Below, piece after piece: positions 5,962 through 7,686 of a DNA stretch of 7,686 nucleotides. This stretch comes from Roseimaritima sp. (GTDB lineage: Bacteria > Planctomycetota > Planctomycetia > Pirellulales > Pirellulaceae). Location: positions 1 to 7,686 of the forward strand of contig SLFV01000513.1 of the NCBI GenBank assembly GCA_007124075.1, in the 5' to 3' direction. The first letter of the stretch is position 1; the number at the start of each line of letters is the position of its first letter. A program made the position numbers and the translations under genes. The notes under the pieces were generated by a model. The model was given only the letters and a program-made list of their open reading frames with translations, ran no database searches and was not told the DNA's origin.

Positions 5962-5967
5962 TATTAT
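5962..5967 (+). promoter_or_regulatory. Candidate -10 element of the SixA-like/metallophosphoesterase operon
   Basis: TATTAT matches 5 of 6 bases of the -10 consensus and overlaps the opposite-strand GATAAT by five bases. A start about 7 nt downstream would fall on the ATG at 5973, giving a leaderless mRNA, consistent with the absence of a Shine-Dalgarno there. No good -35 is seen at 16-18 nt. Confidence 0.3.
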
Positions 5968-5991
5968 CCGCCATGAATGATTTATTGACCA
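5963..5991 (-). promoter_or_regulatory. Candidate promoter of the PQQ-like/pgl operon
   Basis: On the minus strand TGGTCA (5991-5986, 4 of 6 matches) and GATAAT (5968-5963, 5 of 6) are separated by 17 nt. The predicted start near 5956 gives a leader of about 35 nt. The -35 element would lie inside the start of the divergent SixA-like gene. Confidence 0.4.
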
Positions 5992-6500
5992 GACGGCTGA
6001 TTCTGATGCGACATGCCAAGAGCGACTGGGACGATCCAGCGATTGCGGATCACGATCGCCCCTTGAACAGACGTGGGCGTAAGGCGGCCCCACGGATGGC
6101 CCAGTGGCTGTCAAGCAACGGGGCTGTCCCCGATATCATCTTGGGCTCCACCGCAATGCGTGTCCGCGAGACGGTTTCGCTGATGCAGGAACAATGGCAG
6201 TACGAAGCGACCGAGCTTTATTGTCGCGACCTGTATTTGGCCGCGGCCGATACGATTTTGCGGGTCGTGGGAAGCGATGCATTGGATCATCAAACCGTTA
6301 TGTTAGTGGCCCATAATCCGGGGCTGGAGGAATTGATATCCCGCTGGTTTGGCAGTCCCCTTCGGATTCCCACTGCAACGGCGGCAATCTTCGAATTGCG
6401 GTTATCGCATTGGCACGAACTGCGTTGGCAAACTGCCCTGCAATGCGTGGCGTTACAACGTCCCAAAGAGTTGTCCGAAGTGGGACAGCGTGATGACTAG
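5973..6500 (+). CDS. SixA-like histidine phosphatase (phosphohistidine phosphatase family)
   Basis: The product is 175 aa, close to the family's length of about 160. It carries the histidine phosphatase core: LILMRHAKSDW (9-19) with R13 and catalytic H14, DRPLNRRGRKAA (28-39), the S59-x-x-x-R63-x-x-E66-T67 arginine motif, and VAHNPG (112-117) with the second catalytic H114. RHAKS instead of RHGxT marks the SixA branch, which removes phosphate from phosphohistidine in phosphotransfer proteins such as ArcB or PTS components; the actual substrate here is unknown. No signal peptide, so cytoplasmic. The start has no Shine-Dalgarno and may be leaderless. The stop TAG (6498-6500) overlaps the next gene's ATG at 6493 by 8 nt, so the two are co-translated. 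Confidence 0.92.
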   Translation: MNDLLTRRLILMRHAKSDWDDPAIADHDRPLNRRGRKAAPRMAQWLSSNGAVPDIILGSTAMRVRETVSLMQEQWQYEATELYCRDLYLAAADTILRVVGSDALDHQTVMLVAHNPGLEELISRWFGSPLRIPTATAAIFELRLSHWHELRWQTALQCVALQRPKELSEVGQRDD

Positions 6501-7686
6501 TCATGCCATGACGATCTGTCTTTCCTGGTTACTGGTTGGGATGGCCCTAGTCGGTCACGGCGGCTTGCACGTGGCCCTGTACAACCGCCTGAACGCAACC
6601 GGGCTTTCGCGACGAATGATCAAGCGTACCGAGTGGTTGCTGTTGATCAGTTGCTGTACGATCCCCGTGCTGCTGTTGTTCTTTTACTTCCGCCCTGTGG
6701 TGGAGGTTTTATCGCGGCGTACTGACTGGTCCTCCTTGCCGTGGGGGCTGCGGCTGTACGCGATGGTTTGCTGGGGCACCTGGCTTTATCCGGGATTGCC
6801 CTGGTTGGTGACGCGTCCGATTCTCGGTTTCCGCCAGGCCCCGTGTCAATTTCAACGGCGGCGGTTATCGGTTGACCAGCAACTGCCTCAATCACCGGCA
6901 TTATCGCGCAAATGCCGTATCCTGAGCCGCGTGCCTTGTAATCAAATCTTTGAACTGGAGATTGTTGAAAAGGATTTGCTTGTACCGGGGCTTCCCTCAC
7001 AATTCGATGGCCTGCGGATTGCGCATCTATCGGACATCCATTTAACCGGGCACATTTCTCCTGATTTTTTTTCGTACGCGGTCCAGCAAGCCAATCATTG
7101 GCATCCCGATTTCATGGTCATTACCGGGGATATCGTAGACGACGATCTCTGCATCGAGTGGCTGCCACGCTGCTTTGCCGAGGCAACGGCACGACTGGGG
7201 AAGTACTTCATTTTGGGCAACCATGATAAGCGCGTCCGATGTCCGCAGGATATTCGCCAGACGATGCAGCAAATCGGCTGGCAAGACGTTGGGGGCCGCT
7301 GGGTCAGTTATTCCGCTGCGGACGGAGTGATCGACTGGGTCGGAAACGAATCGCCTTGGTTCGCCGCCCCTAGCGATCACAATCCGAGATCAACAAGCGT
7401 CCTGGACATCGCTTTGTGTCATTCCCCCGACTGCATCGATTGGGCGCGGCGACAAAGCATTCCGCTGTTGCTGGCGGGGCACACCCACGGCGGCCAGGGC
7501 CGTCTGCCACTTGCCGGACCGATCCTATCGCCCAGTCGGCACGGCAGCCGCTTTGCATCGGGCGAATTCTTCCTCGCTCCCACGACGATGCATGTTTCGC
7601 GCGGGCTGAGCGGCCTGCACTTACTGCGGCTTAACTGCCCGCCAGAATTACCGCTCCTGACGCTTCGTAGCGCGCCGTTGCGTTGA
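6493..7686 (+). CDS. Membrane-anchored metallophosphoesterase (calcineurin-like, YaeI/YkuE type)
   Basis: The product is 397 aa. The ATG at 6493 is chosen because it overlaps the end of the SixA-like gene; the frame stays open back to an ATG at 6349, but that would run inside the upstream gene. A second ATG at 6508 is possible. Three hydrophobic segments, about 7-30, 47-66 and 84-107, form an N-terminal membrane domain, followed by a basic linker (R114-R146). The phosphoesterase domain has all two-metal motifs: D181-I-H183, G212-D213 with D216, G242-N-H244-D, H310 in CHSPD and G329-H330-T-H332-GGQ. The GHTHGGQ ending is typical of the YaeI/YkuE branch, which includes phospholipid or lipid-A-precursor phosphodiesterases. 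With the domain after the third segment its side of the membrane cannot be settled by eye. The stop codon TGA is the last three bases of the window. Confidence 0.92.
   Translation: MTSHAMTICLSWLLVGMALVGHGGLHVALYNRLNATGLSRRMIKRTEWLLLISCCTIPVLLLFFYFRPVVEVLSRRTDWSSLPWGLRLYAMVCWGTWLYPGLPWLVTRPILGFRQAPCQFQRRRLSVDQQLPQSPALSRKCRILSRVPCNQIFELEIVEKDLLVPGLPSQFDGLRIAHLSDIHLTGHISPDFFSYAVQQANHWHPDFMVITGDIVDDDLCIEWLPRCFAEATARLGKYFILGNHDKRVRCPQDIRQTMQQIGWQDVGGRWVSYSAADGVIDWVGNESPWFAAPSDHNPRSTSVLDIALCHSPDCIDWARRQSIPLLLAGHTHGGQGRLPLAGPILSPSRHGSRFASGEFFLAPTTMHVSRGLSGLHLLRLNCPPELPLLTLRSAPLR

Noticed and set aside
6349..6492. Upstream extension of the metallophosphoesterase frame to the ATG at 6349
   Set aside because: It lies entirely inside the SixA-like gene, is Arg/Cys-rich without hydrophobic character, and the 8-nt overlap start at 6493 fits an operon.

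Overview
The window reads as chromosomal DNA from a planctomycete, probably a Pirellulaceae/Rhodopirellula-type organism. The best clue is the secreted PQQ-type beta-propeller protein, whose mature N-terminus has the E-D-W-P-Q-W-x-G-P-N-R-D-G signature common in that phylum. Supporting clues are mixed-strand genes, long intergenic stretches, weak or absent Shine-Dalgarno sequences, and a short interspersed inverted-repeat element. This assignment is an inference from protein style, not from a marker gene. No rRNA, tRNA, CRISPR array, transposase or phage gene is visible.

Layout. (1) Bases 1-1480, minus strand: a small RRM RNA-binding protein with a glycine-rich tail lies upstream of a DEAD-box RNA helicase. 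The helicase runs off the left edge of the window in the middle of motif VI. A strong intrinsic-terminator hairpin sits between them, only 20 nt before the helicase start codon. Both genes carry the same 11-nt motif in their 5' leaders at nearly the same distance from the start. (2) Bases 1481-2004: a 524-bp divergent intergenic region holding a structured leader for the RRM gene. (3) 2005-2742, plus: an acidic protein of unknown function. (4) 2755-2845: a 91-bp element bounded by perfect 14-bp inverted repeats. (5) 2935-3786, plus: a sugar-phosphate isomerase/epimerase-like TIM barrel. (6) 5921-3820, minus: a two-gene operon of an exported PQQ-like beta-propeller followed 5 nt later by 6-phosphogluconolactonase. 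(7) 5973-7686, plus: a two-gene operon of a SixA-like histidine phosphatase overlapping by 8 nt a membrane-anchored metallophosphoesterase, which ends exactly at the window edge.

How they may work together. The RRM protein and the helicase look like an RNA-remodelling pair of the cold-stress kind, possibly linked by conditional read-through of the hairpin. The remaining genes are mostly housekeeping or envelope functions: pentose-phosphate pathway, a sugar isomerase, and phosphatases. The two operons at 5921 and 5973 diverge from a 51-bp gap with overlapping -10-like elements. I did not find a clearly new multi-gene system. The most promising lead is the leader/terminator arrangement in front of the helicase.
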